Below, piece by piece: positions 35,036-46,180 of a DNA stretch of 64,000 nt. Within the stretch, counting starts at the first letter, position 1. Each line of letters starts with the position of its first letter. A program made the position numbers and the translations under genes. The stretch comes from Jaltomata sinuosa (taxonomy: Eukaryota > Streptophyta > Magnoliopsida > Solanales > Solanaceae): NCBI GenBank assembly GCA_003996215.1, contig QJPP01000446.1:1-64000 (forward strand). The letters are read 5' to 3'. The notes under the pieces are model-generated. The model searched no databases. It saw only the letters and a program-made list of their open reading frames with translations, and was not told where the DNA came from.

Positions 35036-38000
35036 TCACTCCTTGGAGGATTTGTTGATGAGCGACTTGTGAATGTGCGGTATGACACCTCCTCCAGCAA
35101 TAGTTCCTTTGATCAGAGTATCAAGTTCTTCATCACCTCGAATTGCTAGCTGCAAATGTCTTGGGGTGATACGTTTCACCTTCAAATCCTTGCTAGCATT
35201 TCCAGCAAGCTCCAATACCTCAGCGGTCAGATACTCCAAGATTGCAGCAGAGTAGACAGCTGCAGTAGCACCCACTCTCCCATTGGCATTGGTTCTCTCC
35301 TTCAGCAGTCGATGGATACGCCCAACTGGGAACTGAGAAGGCACAAGAAAAACAGTTTAGAAACCACAAAGAAAGCTAGCGTCGCGTGATCCCAACACTG
35401 GCCAAGGATAAGATATATGCAGAATTTAAGGTCAATGTCACATAATCCTCTTACTAATCAAATAAGACGCGAATGAACAAAAATCAAAGACATTACACGG
35501 GGAAGTATAACACCAGTACTGCTCTCGAATGTCATTATGGATATAGGACACTATATGTATTTCTTGGCTTTGAAACGAAAATTATCAACGTTAACTATAA
35601 CGGTTGAGTTGAGAAAAGGGCCCTTAATCATTGAGCAGTTTGCAGCAGCAATGGTCAATTCAAGAGTCAAAGAAGAGTAACTACATTCCTGGAATAAAAC
35701 TACCACCAAACAGACCTTACTATTTACACGAGTTGTGCATTGCATAGAGAAAACAGAATGACCAAATTATTCAGTATCATTCTCCATTACTGCTAGCAGG
35801 ATTTTCTTGCATCATCAAATTTATCACTGGATAGAAACCAGCTCCCTGCACACCCGTCCCTCCCCCTCTCCCCCAAACAAAACTCAGGGATAAAAACAAT
35901 TGCCAACCAGTTAGAAAACAAGGTTCTAACTGGTTTAATTTACAATTTCATGCCAAAGCTATTATATCTTCAAGACCATAGCAAAAAGATCAGCATAAGC
36001 CTCACTAACATCATGCCTTCTCAAGTCCTATAAACAAGGCAGACCAAGTCCTTAAGTTCATTCATGACAAGTTCGATTGATCCTAACCATCAAACCAAAA
36101 TAAGTCCGCCATTGCCCAAAAGAAATCAAATTTTGCATGGACAGAAGAGGAGACGATCCCTGAGCTAAAGCTGCACGAACCATGCTGTCAATGCTCATTA
36201 GGTCCCAAGACATAAAGGTGTATGTAGCTGGTAATTATAGTGGACCTTTACCTCCCATGGCTCTTCTTCTGCTTCTTCATTTCTGACTATTTTGAATCTA
36301 TTTCTTGAAAATCCCCCAAACTCATGAATATCCAGGATTATATACTACCGTGTTTCATGTTTCCAACATCTCTTAAACAGTCCTTATAAACGTAAAGAAC
36401 AAACCCGTAAAGTGCATCATGCACAAATTTTGACACCTTATACTATACCATAAGAAATAGAAAGCAGCTTATTGAGGCACCCCTTTGATTATTAACCATT
36501 TCCACAGAAAGAGAAACCACAAACTCAAGTCCATCACAAACACTAGATAAACTCAAGATTAGTTCATTGAGAACTTCTTCAACCTTTACTTTAGGTAAAA
36601 AAGATTGTTTAGCCTCTCTGGGCTTCTAACATCAAAGCTCAACGCAACCTAAGTGTGTGTAATGAACACAAGAACACAGGTTCCAGTTCAGCTCAATTAA
36701 ATTGAAATTAAGAGTTATTTACAAGTACCCATAATCGGTGGGGTAAAAAGACTTGTCTCATGGAAGAAAATTTAATACTAAACAAAAAGGCTGAGCTTAA
36801 ACAAATAAAAAAGGACAAAGGTTCCAGACTTCCAGTTCAGCTAAATATCATAGTGAATACAACAAAGGTGATATATCTACATAATCTACATCAAAAGAAT
36901 GTGTAACATTGCAAAGTAATAAAAGAAATCCTTACAATCCCCAAAAAAGAGGGGAAAACCAGAGGCGGATTAAAGATTTGAGCATTATGATAAAGTGAAT
37001 TATCAATTGCTTAGTGTTGCAGCTTCAGAACTGTGCTCATTGGCAAGGAGAAGGCCTTGATGGCGATACTGAAGTGCCCATAAAGCGAGACAAAGCACTC
37101 AACATGTTTTGCGCCTCGATTTAGGACTTACAGGGAAAATGGCATACTTCTCCTTGCCAATGAGCACAATTTTGAAGTTGGGACACTAAACAATTGATAT
37201 TTCACTTTATCGTATTTTTTTAAGTGTCACAGCTTCAGAGAATTGTGCTCATTGGCAAGGAGAAGTATGTCTTAGAGCCTTGATGAGGACACTGAAGTGC
37301 CCATAAAGCGAGACAAAGCACTCAACATGTTTTGCGCCTCAATTCAGGACTTAAGCATACAACACTGGAAAAATGGCATACTTTCTCCTCGCCAATGAGC
37401 ACAATTCTAAAGATGCTACACTAAATAATTGATATTTCACTTTATCGGATTTTTTGTTAGTATCATAGCTTCAGAATTGTGCTCATTGTCAAGGAGAATT
37501 ACGTCTTAGAGCCTCGATGAGGACACTGAAGAGCCCATATGCAACACTGGAAAAATGGCATACTTTCTCCTTGCCAATGAGCACAATTCTGAAGTTGCGA
37601 CACTAAGCAATTGATATTTCACTTTATCATAACACTAATAACTAAATAATGGACAACCCTTTTCCAATTATACATCACCCATGCACATTGTTAGGCAAAT
37701 TTAACAACATTGCCAAGTAAAACAGAGAACTTTAAATCCAATTAGACTTTTTCTTTCAATCAGAAATTAGTTTTGTAGCCTAAAAACTTCCTAAAACTCA
37801 ATATAAAATCTTTTTTTTTTTATGATCGCAGTGTCCGGGCAAGCTTTCGCGCACCTTGACTAAATCCTCGGGATACCTGCCACCTCCCACCTGCAACAGG
37901 TACCAGGCAACTCCATCCACCAAGGCTAAAAACACTCAATATAAAATCTTTGTTTTTATGACCGTGGTGTCCGAGCCAGCTTTCGCGCACCTCGACTAAA

Positions 38001-38699
38001 TCCACGGGATACCTGTCACCTCCCACTAGCAACAGGTACCAGGTAACTCCATTCATCAAGGCTAAAACACTCAATATAAAATCTTTTTTTTTATGACCGT
38101 GGTGTCCGAGCCAGCTTTCGTGCACCTCGATTAAATCCACGAGATACCTGTCACCTCCTACCAGCAACAGGTAACTTCGTCCACCAAGGCTAAAACACTC
38201 GATATAAAATCTTTTTTTTTAATGATCGTGGTGTCTAGGCCAGCTTTCGCGCACCTCGACACCTCGACTAAATACACGGGATACCTGCCACCTCCCACCC
38301 GCAACATGTACCAGGTAACTCCGTCCACCAAGGCTTTAACACTCAATATAAAATCTTTTTACACCAGGCCAGCTTTCGCGTACCTCGACTAAATCCACCG
38401 AATACATGTCACCTCCCACCAGCAACAAGTACCATGTAACTCTATCCACCAACGCTAGAACACTCGATACAAAATCTATCTTAAGAGTACCCAAAAAAAA
38501 AAAAAATACCATAACAAATCAAAAATTGAAGATTTAACAACAAACCCAGATATTTTTTTGAGCAAAAAAACTAAGAAAAATAGGAAACCTGAAGACCAGC
38601 ACGAGAAGAACGAGAAGTGGGTTTCTTCTTGTCCTTTTCTTTGTCCTTGTTTGCCGCTGTTTTCCCCATTATCAAACCCTTTGCACCTTTCCCCGACAT
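35036..38699 (-). CDS. Histone H2A.Z variant, 135 aa
   Basis: Two coding exons: 38699-38589 (37 codons) and 35332-35036 (98 codons plus stop), both phase 0. The intron is 3.26 kb with GT-AG ends. The N-terminal tail is Lys-rich (MSGKGAKGL, KDKEKDKKKPTSRSSRAGLQ). The histone fold starts FPVGRIHRLLK and carries H2A.Z-specific features: an extended acidic-patch/C-terminal region GNASKDLKVKRITPRHLQLA and IRGDEELDTLI, then GGGVIPHIHKSLI. H2A.Z replaces H2A at nucleosomes around transcription starts and in responsive genes. A G-rich tract lies just upstream of the start. The long intron is loaded with MITE- and SINE-derived repeats. Confidence 0.95.
36986..37631. mobile_element. MITE with about 65-bp inverted ends and three internal hairpin units (H2A.Z intron)
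   Basis: The outer ends TATGATAAAGTGAATTATCA and GATATTTCACTTTATCATA are reverse complements, extending about 65 bp. Inside, three head-to-tail units (about 37019-37210, 37222-37447, 37465-37631) each begin with GTGCTCATTGGCAAGGAGAA and end with its reverse complement TTCTCCTTGCCAATGAGCAC, so each unit can form its own hairpin. Confidence 0.8.
37794..38480 (-). repeat. Five tandem copies of a SINE tail, about 135 bp each (H2A.Z intron)
   Basis: The marker 'cactcaatataaaatc' recurs at about 37794, 37933, 38068, 38196, 38339 and 38461. Each unit contains the minus strand of the SINE body (GTGTCCGAGCCAGCTTTCG, CACCTCGACTAAATCCACG, GATACCTGTCACCTCCCACC, GCAACAGGTACCAGGTAACTC). A run of T follows each marker. 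Confidence 0.85.
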
Positions 38700-38845
38700 T
38701 TTTCTTGATCGAAATTGGCTAACTTGACGATTCGAATTCTTTTTTTGATTGTAAAAGAAAAAAAAATCACAACTCAGCACAGTCGAATGAACAGAAAAAG
38801 AGAGAGAGAATAAATAATGTGAATATATGTGATAGGGACTAAGTT

Positions 38846-38874
38846 AGGGGGTAGGGGGTTGGGGCGAGGAGGGG
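38846..38874 (+). promoter_or_regulatory. G-quadruplex-capable tract at the H2A.Z promoter
   Basis: Runs of 5, 5, 4 and 4 G within 29 bases (GGGGGTAGGGGGTTGGGG, then CGAGGAGGGG), about 150 bp upstream of the ATG. The G-strand is the template strand of the gene. A GA-repeat (AGAGAGAGAG, about 38799-38808) lies between. Confidence 0.55.
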
Positions 38875-40591
38875 TAAGTTATGGAAGTGTTTTTTACTAT
38901 ATTACCCTTGATTTGTTTTTTTTCCCCTCAAATCGTGTTGGATATCCGTATTGAAAGTTCAACTAATCTAAATTCGCGACAGAAAGTCTTACTTGATCCG
39001 TAACAAAAATGATTTAATATTAACGGTATATGGTATTGGTATGCATTTTATAAAAATTTGGTATTTGATACGGTATATGGTATTGTTATAATATTAACAA
39101 ATATTAAAAAAGTATTAGTACAAAATTATTTATTTAGACGCTGGACTTTTGACTACTCCATCTTAATTGAAATGTCCTTTTTGGGTGATTGATTAACGAA
39201 GAAAATTATTTGTACTTTTTTTCTCAAATATTCTTCATGTTTAAGATCTTAATATGATATAATTGAGACGCTTCTTGAAAAGGGCGAAGTCGGTATTAGC
39301 TAAAAGTCAACTCAAACTCTTTTTTTAGTTCCACTTCTATTATATGAGTACATGTAAGTTGAAATCGACCAAACTATGATTATCAATTTACCATATCGCA
39401 AAATATCAAAATTAAATTTTAAATTGTCAAAACATATCGAATTAATTTGGTATGATAATGATATAGTATTTTTAAAAACTAAAATTATCGAACCAAAATT
39501 TTCAATTCCGTACTATTGCCTACCCCTACTCACAGCACACAGTCAAACTTATCACGGTGGAGGACATATATGTCTCATCCTCTGGAGCTATTATTGAAGA
39601 TTATAGGTATTAGCTGACGATCAATAAAATTACTATTGCTCATATTTGGAGAAGGCGAACAAATATGCAAATTTCTTGACAAATAAAAGACATAAGCATG
39701 AAAAAAATATAATAATCTGAAAGCTCATTCTCCATGTTGATTCCAACATTTTGCCTTTGAAGATTTTAACTAGTTTATTTAGTTTTTTTCACTACCTGAA
39801 AGTTATTCAAAGTCAATCCCAAAAAATAGTGAAAGCTTCATAGAGTTTTTCTGTCCAATTATAAATAGCCTGTTTTTTGAAAAAATTTATCTCATATCTT
39901 ATATATATATATATATTGACTTTTTGCAACTCATTAAATTATTTTTAATAATTTAACGTAAACACTCTATACGGTCATACGGGTAATTCTTTACCTACAA
40001 TTATTCTTTACTCTATTCGCTACAACTTTACTCAATTTTTAAAAATCTAAAATTCAATGAGTATACATCATCCCTTCATAGATAGATATAATATACTCCA
40101 CGTGAAAATTACTATTGTATTGAGTGTTTACTTCAAATCAATATGTTCATGATATAGTTAAAGCTAAACACAGTGCAAAAAATTTAAGTGCAAATAAATT
40201 TATATCATCTTCTATTAATTTTATTTTGTAAAAAATCTCAAAAGGCACACCAACTGCTTAAGATACGTCCTTGTGATTATTGACCTCTTATAATTAGTTA
40301 ATTTATATTAATAATTTAAGAATTATTTAGACTATCAGTATATCTAAGTCAAATTTTAAGTTAAAAAACACGTTAACGAGGAGATTATTTAGGTGTCAAA
40401 TGAGGCTTCATGACTTGTCAACAACACCTACCTAAAAAGTTGAAGACTTGTAAAAGTCTATGCCATTAGTCAAGTTGGTCCCCAACCATTTTGCACGTAA
40501 TAGAACTATTCCTCATCAAGTTTACCACTCTGTCACAATCCTCGTTGATTATACAAATCAACTTTTGAATATAAAATGAAAGTTAGCGCAC
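38875..40591. other. Intergenic DNA upstream of H2A.Z and the receptor kinase
   Basis: AT-rich, no gene seen. It contains short 'ggtatatggtattg' repeats near 39025-39085 and an (AT)n run at 39901-39915. Confidence 0.4.
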
Positions 40592-41018
40592 TCAAGGGTG
40601 TGGCCTGGTGGTCAATGAAGTGGATTAAGAACCATGTGGTCTCATGTTCAAATTACAGCAGAGACAAAAAAAACGAGGTGACTTCTTCCTATTTGTTAGT
40701 GGACAGATTTACCTGATACCTGTTGGTGGCGGCAGATAGCAAGTATCTCGTGAAATTAGTCGAGGTGAGTTACCTGGTTCGTGTTGCTGGTGAAAGGTAG
40801 CAAATATCCTGTGGAATTAGTCGAGGTGCGTGCAAACTGATCGAGAGTTACCTAGTACATGTTGTTGGTGGAAAGTAGCAAGTATACCGTGAAATTAGTT
40901 GAGGTGCGTACAAGCTGACCCAGGATTACCTGGTACCTGTTATTGATGGGAGATAGCAAGTATCACGTGAAATTAATCGAGGTGCGCGCAAGCTGATCCG
41001 AACACCACCGTTTATCAA
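40592..41018 (+). mobile_element. SINE with internally repeated body
   Basis: The tRNA-like head (GTGTGGCCTGGTGGTCAATG, CTCATGTTCAAATT as box B) is followed by about four copies of an 85-bp body unit (GTTACCTGGT, GGTAGCAAGTAT, GAAATTAGTCGAGGTGCG, CAAGCTGA). It ends in GATCCGAACACCACC. It is the same family as the array at 37794-38480, in the opposite orientation. Confidence 0.75.
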
Positions 41019-41246
41019 AAACAATGGAAGCTAGCTAAGAGTATCATGTAAAGTAGTCAACTAATACTACACAATGAGGAAAATTCTAATATTCTTCCTA
41101 ATCAATCAAAGGTAGAGAAAATGTCCTGCTTGCATATTTTGACAAGGTCAATTTTTCAACAGTTCAACAAAAATGAATAAACTTTGTAAGAACATAGTTC
41201 AAATAATCTATACAAAATTTTCATACTAGAACAAAATAGTTCTTTA

Positions 41247-44200
41247 ATGGCATGGCTAAAATTTCTACTACTATTTCTCTTCTTCATAAATCTTTCTTAT
41301 TCCCAAACAGACACTATTTTTCAAGGCCAACACCTTAGTATTGGAGAAAAATTGGAATCAGCAAACAAAGAATTCAGGCTTGAGTTTTTCAGTCCTGATG
41401 CCAATAAAACTCATTATATAGGCATATTCTACAATTTACCCTCCAACACGACGTTATTCCCCGATGATTATCGCCCCGTTTGGGTTGCTAATCGCGATAA
41501 TCCGATACAATATGCATCAGGTAACAATCTCACATTGGATGGAGATGGAAAGTTGAAAATTTTCTATGGAAGGGCCAGTTTTGTTTTGTTGAGTTCTTAT
41601 AATGTAAAAAAAAGAAATGCAAGTGTTACACTATTTGACAATGGTAATTTTGTGTTGGTGGAATTGAATACTAATGGTTCTGTGAATAGAACTTTGTGGC
41701 AAAGTTTTGATTATCCTACTGATACATTATTACCTGGGATGAAACTTGGTAGAAATGTTAAAACAGGACAGATATGGTCACTGACTTCTTGGATAAGCGA
41801 AAATGTACCAGCCTCGGGGTCTTTTACGATTGGTATAGACACGAATGACATTGACCAATTGATAATATGGTGGCTAGGAAGTGTGTATTGGACGAGTGGA
41901 CGTTGGGGGAATGGGACGTTTGGCAATGTATCGCGAGTATCACACTATGAATACGCGGGATTCAGCTTTGTTTCAACAGAGGATGAGAAATACGTTACTT
42001 ACTCGGTCAATGAGGCTCGAACTTTGTCTAGATATGCAATAGATACATTTGGTTTTATTAAGGAAAGAGGGGCACCAGGACCTTTTGGGGTGTGTTTTTA
42101 CAAGCCTAGTGCTGGTTGTGTGACAGCAGAATCATCGATCGGGTGCTCGATTAGAAATGATTCGTGGTTCGAGAGGACGCCAAACAGTGTTTCGGGTAAT
42201 AGATTTAGGTTTGGAAACAACAACATGAGTCTATTTGATTGCAAGAGACAGTGTCAGAACAATTGTTCTTGTGCTGCTTTTGCCTCTATCACTGCTACTG
42301 GAACTGGTTGTGAAATTTGGAGTAATGTATCTATTTTGAGTTCATTAAATCAATCAGATGTTTTCATTCTTGATGCTGAAAGAGGTATGCTCATATTTAC
42401 CTCATTATCTTTTTTTTTGTTGCTGTCGTGTGACCAGGAGGTAGGTCACAATATCAATAGGTTGATTGTTTCGCTCCTGTATCTTCCCAAAGGAAAAAAG
42501 ATCTCTGAGAATTGTTTCCTGAATCCAAAAGAGAGTACTTGGGTTCTCCCAATAACTAAAAAGTGTAGCATGCTTGAATGGTTCGAGCTGTGAAAACAGT
42601 CTCTTGCAGAAATGGTCCGGCATAGTGAGAGCTTAGTGACCGGGCTGCCCTTTTTTTTTTATGATAGCAACATAACTTTTGACAGATATAAACAGTTGAT
42701 GCACTTTCATTTGCTTTTTTCTTGCAACATTATTTCTCTGTCTTGCAAGTAATTAGAGTGAGTAAAGCGGGCTCTAACGATGAATTGTGCAATGTGTTTT
42801 CGTAGATTTGGTGCCAACAAGAAATCGGAGCACTACAAATGTACCAAACACAAACACATTCTTACTTCCTCCAGGTTTAGCACCAGCACCATCTTCCAAT
42901 TCAACGCCAGGATCTTCTAAAGGAACTTGTATGTATTGTGTCAATCTAGCTCTTGATTTATTGTATATGAGCCCATTTAACAAAGGATCATATGTTTTAT
43001 GCACGTATTCTCTTTTAGAATCCTCATACACAGTCTAGTCCTTGTTTCGAGTATATTCAGAGAAACATCCGTTAGATCATCTGTTTAAAACTGCAGAATT
43101 TGAAATGCATCTCACTGTTGTAAAATTTATTAGGATAAATGCATATAATATGAGTTATGACCAAAAATATACTTTCAAAAGTTTTTGGAATTTTGACTCA
43201 TTGTGTTGATCTTGTTATTGTTCCTTTTCTGAATGCTCTGCACTGCTTTCCTTATTAGTTGTCATGTTTTCTTCACTGTCGTTTTTTCTTCTCGTAACTA
43301 CTTTGATTTGCTGCACATGTGAGCTGAGGGTCCTTTGAAACAGCCTCTCTACCTCCACGAGGTAGGGGTAAGGTCTGCGTACACTCTATCCTCCTCAGAC
43401 CCCACTTGTGGGAATTCACTCGGTATGTTATTGTTGTTGTTGTTGTTGTTGACTCATTGTGTTGATGCAGCAATAAAATGGTGGATATGGCTTATAGCTG
43501 CAATCGGTTTAACACTATTCGTAGGACTTAGTTCCCTATGCTACCTTTTGCGCGGAAAAGGTGAGCACTAGAAGAATTTAGCTAGAAACTTGCACCAGTA
43601 AAATTCAAACTATGTTGCTCGGACTCTGCTATTGCTGCCACACCCCTGTCGAATCTTCAAAAAAATGCACTACTTTTGGAGGATCTGACACACACCATAT
43701 GGCATATTTTAAGAGTCCGAGCAATATAGAAATGCAATACTTGGGTTCTGATATCACAACTTCCTCTTTCAGTATCAGGGAAAGCAAAAGCAACAGCTTT
43801 GCTATTGCTTAATCAAACAACAAATAGATCTAAAAACAGAAAAATAGACAAGAAAATGGGCCATGAAGTGCAGTTATACAGCCTCGAAAGCCTAGCAATC
43901 GCGACAGACAATTTTTCACCAGGAAATAAGCTCGGAGAGGGTGGATTCGGACCAGTTTACAAGGTGAACATGAAGCTTTATAGATGAATATGATTCGCGC
44001 AAGCATAAATACTGAAACGAGTCATTTTTTTTCTCAGGGAGAATTGCCTGATGGGCAAGAAGTAGCTATAAAAAGGCTTTCGACAAGTTCTGGACAAGGC
44101 CTACTGGAGTTCAAGAATGAAATTTTATTGATTGCAAAACTTCAACATACTAACCTTGTTAGGCTTTTAGGATACTGTACTCAACGCGAAGAACGGATAT

Positions 44201-45180
44201 TAGTATACGAATACATGCACAACAAAAGCCTAGACTTCTTCCTTTTTGGTAAGTATCAGACTTTTCATCTTCAACAATCATAGAATACTTTCAAGCAATT
44301 TCATTCTTTACAATGATATGAACAGATAGTAACAAAAAGGAGCTACTAAATTGGGACACACGATTCAGAATCATCGAAGGGGTTGCTCAAGGTCTACTGT
44401 ATCTGCATAAATATTCAAGGTTGAAAGTGATTCACAGAGATTTAAAATCGAGCAATATCTTACTTGACGTTGACATGAATCCAAAGATATCCGACTTTGG
44501 TATGGCGAGGATATTTGGAAGGCAAGAATCTGAAGCAAACACGAAAAGAATTGTTGGAACACAGTAAGTAAAACAAGCAATGTTATCATATACGAGTTTA
44601 TATTACTTGAAATTCTGAAATGCACTTTTCGGATACAACTTCAGTGGCTATATGTCTCCGGAGTATGCCTTGAGAGGCATTGTTTCAACGAAGACGGATG
44701 TATTCAGCTTTGGAGTTTTACTGTTAGAAATTGTTAGTGGCAAGAAAAACAACAGCTGCTATGATTCCGAACATCCACTAAACCTCATAGGACTGGTAAG
44801 TCTCTAGACTAACATATGAGCTTATCTCACGAAACGTAGAAACATAAAACTGTTAGTACTATGTTTTCTAGGCATGGGAATTGTGGAGAGAAGAGAGAGC
44901 TTTGGAGCTAATAGACTCAACGCTGATTGAATCATGCTCACGGGATGAAGTAATGAGATGCATTCATGTGGGACTTCTTTGTGTCCAAGATTATGCAAAA
45001 GATAGGCCTTCAATGTCAAGTGTGGTTACCATGCTTATGAACGATACGAGACAACCACCACCACCACCAGAGCGACCAGGATTTTTCATAGAGAGAGGGG
45101 ATCAACGTGCAGAGATCTCTGAAGAAGTAGTAAGATATTCGATAAATGGGCTATCAATATCAGAGTTGAAAGCAAGATAA
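41247..45180 (+). CDS. G-type lectin S-receptor-like serine/threonine kinase, 816 aa
   Basis: Eight exons: 41247-42384, 42806-42928, 43471-43560, 43773-43963, 44038-44248, 44326-44563, 44645-44795, 44872-45180; all GT-AG, phases close, 817 codons. Residues 1-19 are a signal peptide (LKFLLLFLFF). About 20-170 form the bulb-type lectin domain. A Cys-rich PAN/apple-like domain covers about 290-372. Residues about 381-420 are a Pro/Ser/Thr-rich stalk and about 423-447 the membrane segment. The kinase has GEGGFGPVYK (505-514), Lys526, HRD (621-623) and DFG (641-643), so it should be active; the arginine before the catalytic Asp marks an RD kinase. No EGF domain is evident, as in CES101-like members. 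These are plasma-membrane receptors in pathogen and wound responses; the ligand is unknown. Introns 1 and 2 carry SINEs and intron 3 a MITE. Confidence 0.93.
42421..42660 (+). mobile_element. Interrupted tRNA-type SINE in intron 1 of the receptor kinase
   Basis: It has the head piece GTGTGACCAGGAGG and the body piece GGTTCGAGCTGTGAAAACAG, CTCTTGCAGAAATGG, GACCGGGCTGCCC with a T-run. About 140 bp of unrelated sequence lies between the two pieces and part of the body is deleted. Confidence 0.6.
43335..43452 (+). mobile_element. TTG-tailed SINE fragment in intron 2 of the receptor kinase
   Basis: GAAACAGCCTCTCTACCTCC, GAGGTAGGGGTAAGGTCTGC, CCCCACTTGTGGG and a tail of six GTT repeats. Confidence 0.8.
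43610..43729. mobile_element. TATGTTGCTC-family MITE in intron 3 of the receptor kinase
   Basis: CTATGTTGCTCGGACTC at the left and GAGTCCGAGCAATATAG at the right are inverted ends of a 120-bp element. Confidence 0.85.
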
Positions 45181-45386
45181 GTTTTACCAATACAGTGAAA
45201 ATTGAAAATACAAAAATGATCAGTTGGAAAGTAGCTTACTCAACATTCTTTTGATGAAGTGTAAAAAGTTTCCTAACTTCAAGTCTTCATTCATATGTAC
45301 AACCTTATTTGTAGGACTGATTTCAAGTCCTGTTTCTTTGATTGTTACATTATTATAACTTAAATTAGAAATATTGATCGTCGGGA

Positions 45387-45575
45387 GTGGAAGGGGAGCC
45401 TTGGAGTAACTGGTAAAGTTGTGGCCATGTAACCAAGTGGTCACGGGTTCAAGCCGTGGAAACAGCCTCTGGTAGAAATGCAAGGTAAGGCTACATACAA
45501 TAGACCCTTGTGGTCCGGCCCTTCCCCGGACCCCGCGCATAGCGGGAGCTTTAGTGCACCAGACTGCCCGTTATC
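45387..45575 (+). mobile_element. Complete tRNA-derived SINE with target duplication
   Basis: It has tRNA-like box A (TGGTAAAGTTG) and box B (GGTTCAAGCC) regions, then the body through GCATAGCGGGAGC to GACTGCCCG. It is flanked by the 12-bp direct repeat TGATCGTCGGGA at 45375-45386 and 45576-45587. It lies about 200 bp after the receptor-kinase stop codon. This is the most complete copy in the window. Confidence 0.87.
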
Positions 45576-45778
45576 TGATCGTCGGGAATGACAATGTTTA
45601 TGCAAGTATATACAATAGTGTGATTTAGAAATGAGGTCATGAATGCATACAGGAAGAGAAGAAAGAAAATGTTGGTCTTTGCTAATGAAGAAAGACATCA
45701 TGACAGGTGAAATTCTGATGCCTCCACACTTTAAAAGGTGCACTATAGAGAAGAGTTGAATATACAACCACTTCAACA

Positions 45779-45898
45779 ACAACAACATACCCAGCGTAAT
45801 TCCACCAGATAGGATCTGGGGAGGATAGGGTGTACGCAGACGTTATCCATACCTCTTGGAGATAGAGAGGATGTTTCTGAAAGACCCTCGGCTAAAGT
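45779..45898 (-). mobile_element. TTG-tailed SINE fragment
   Basis: ACAACAACAACATACCCAGC at the left (tail on the minus strand), GATCTGGGGAGGATAGGGTG and TACCTCTTGGAGATAGAGAG. It lies between the convergent receptor-kinase and AKT1 genes. Confidence 0.75.
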
Positions 45899-46180
45899 AA
45901 CTCATAACAAAGCTAGCTTAATATACAATCACCAAATGTGTTATAGTCCCTTCACTGCCTTCAGAGGAGTTTCTGAACTCTCACCATTTGTAAATTTTAG
46001 ACAAAAGGGGTAACTGGATGTACATATATTTTCTCATTCAGACTTTTACATGTTCCACAAATTGGCTGTCAGTTAGTTTACACTCAACCTGTTCATCCCA
46101 AATTACCAATATCTCCCCCACCCCAAAAAAACAAAATAATTATTTTACAATTTTGGTTTTCACCTCAAGTCATGAACTCA

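Noticed and set aside
42385..42593. Receptor-like protein without a kinase, ending at 42593
   Set aside because: This is read-through of intron 1 into a SINE. Splicing at 42384 gives the complete kinase, although an intron-retained short form cannot be excluded.
45387..45575. The tRNA-like head as a functional tRNA gene
   Set aside because: Only box A and B likeness is present, without a cloverleaf or anticodon arm. The body and target duplication show that it is a SINE.
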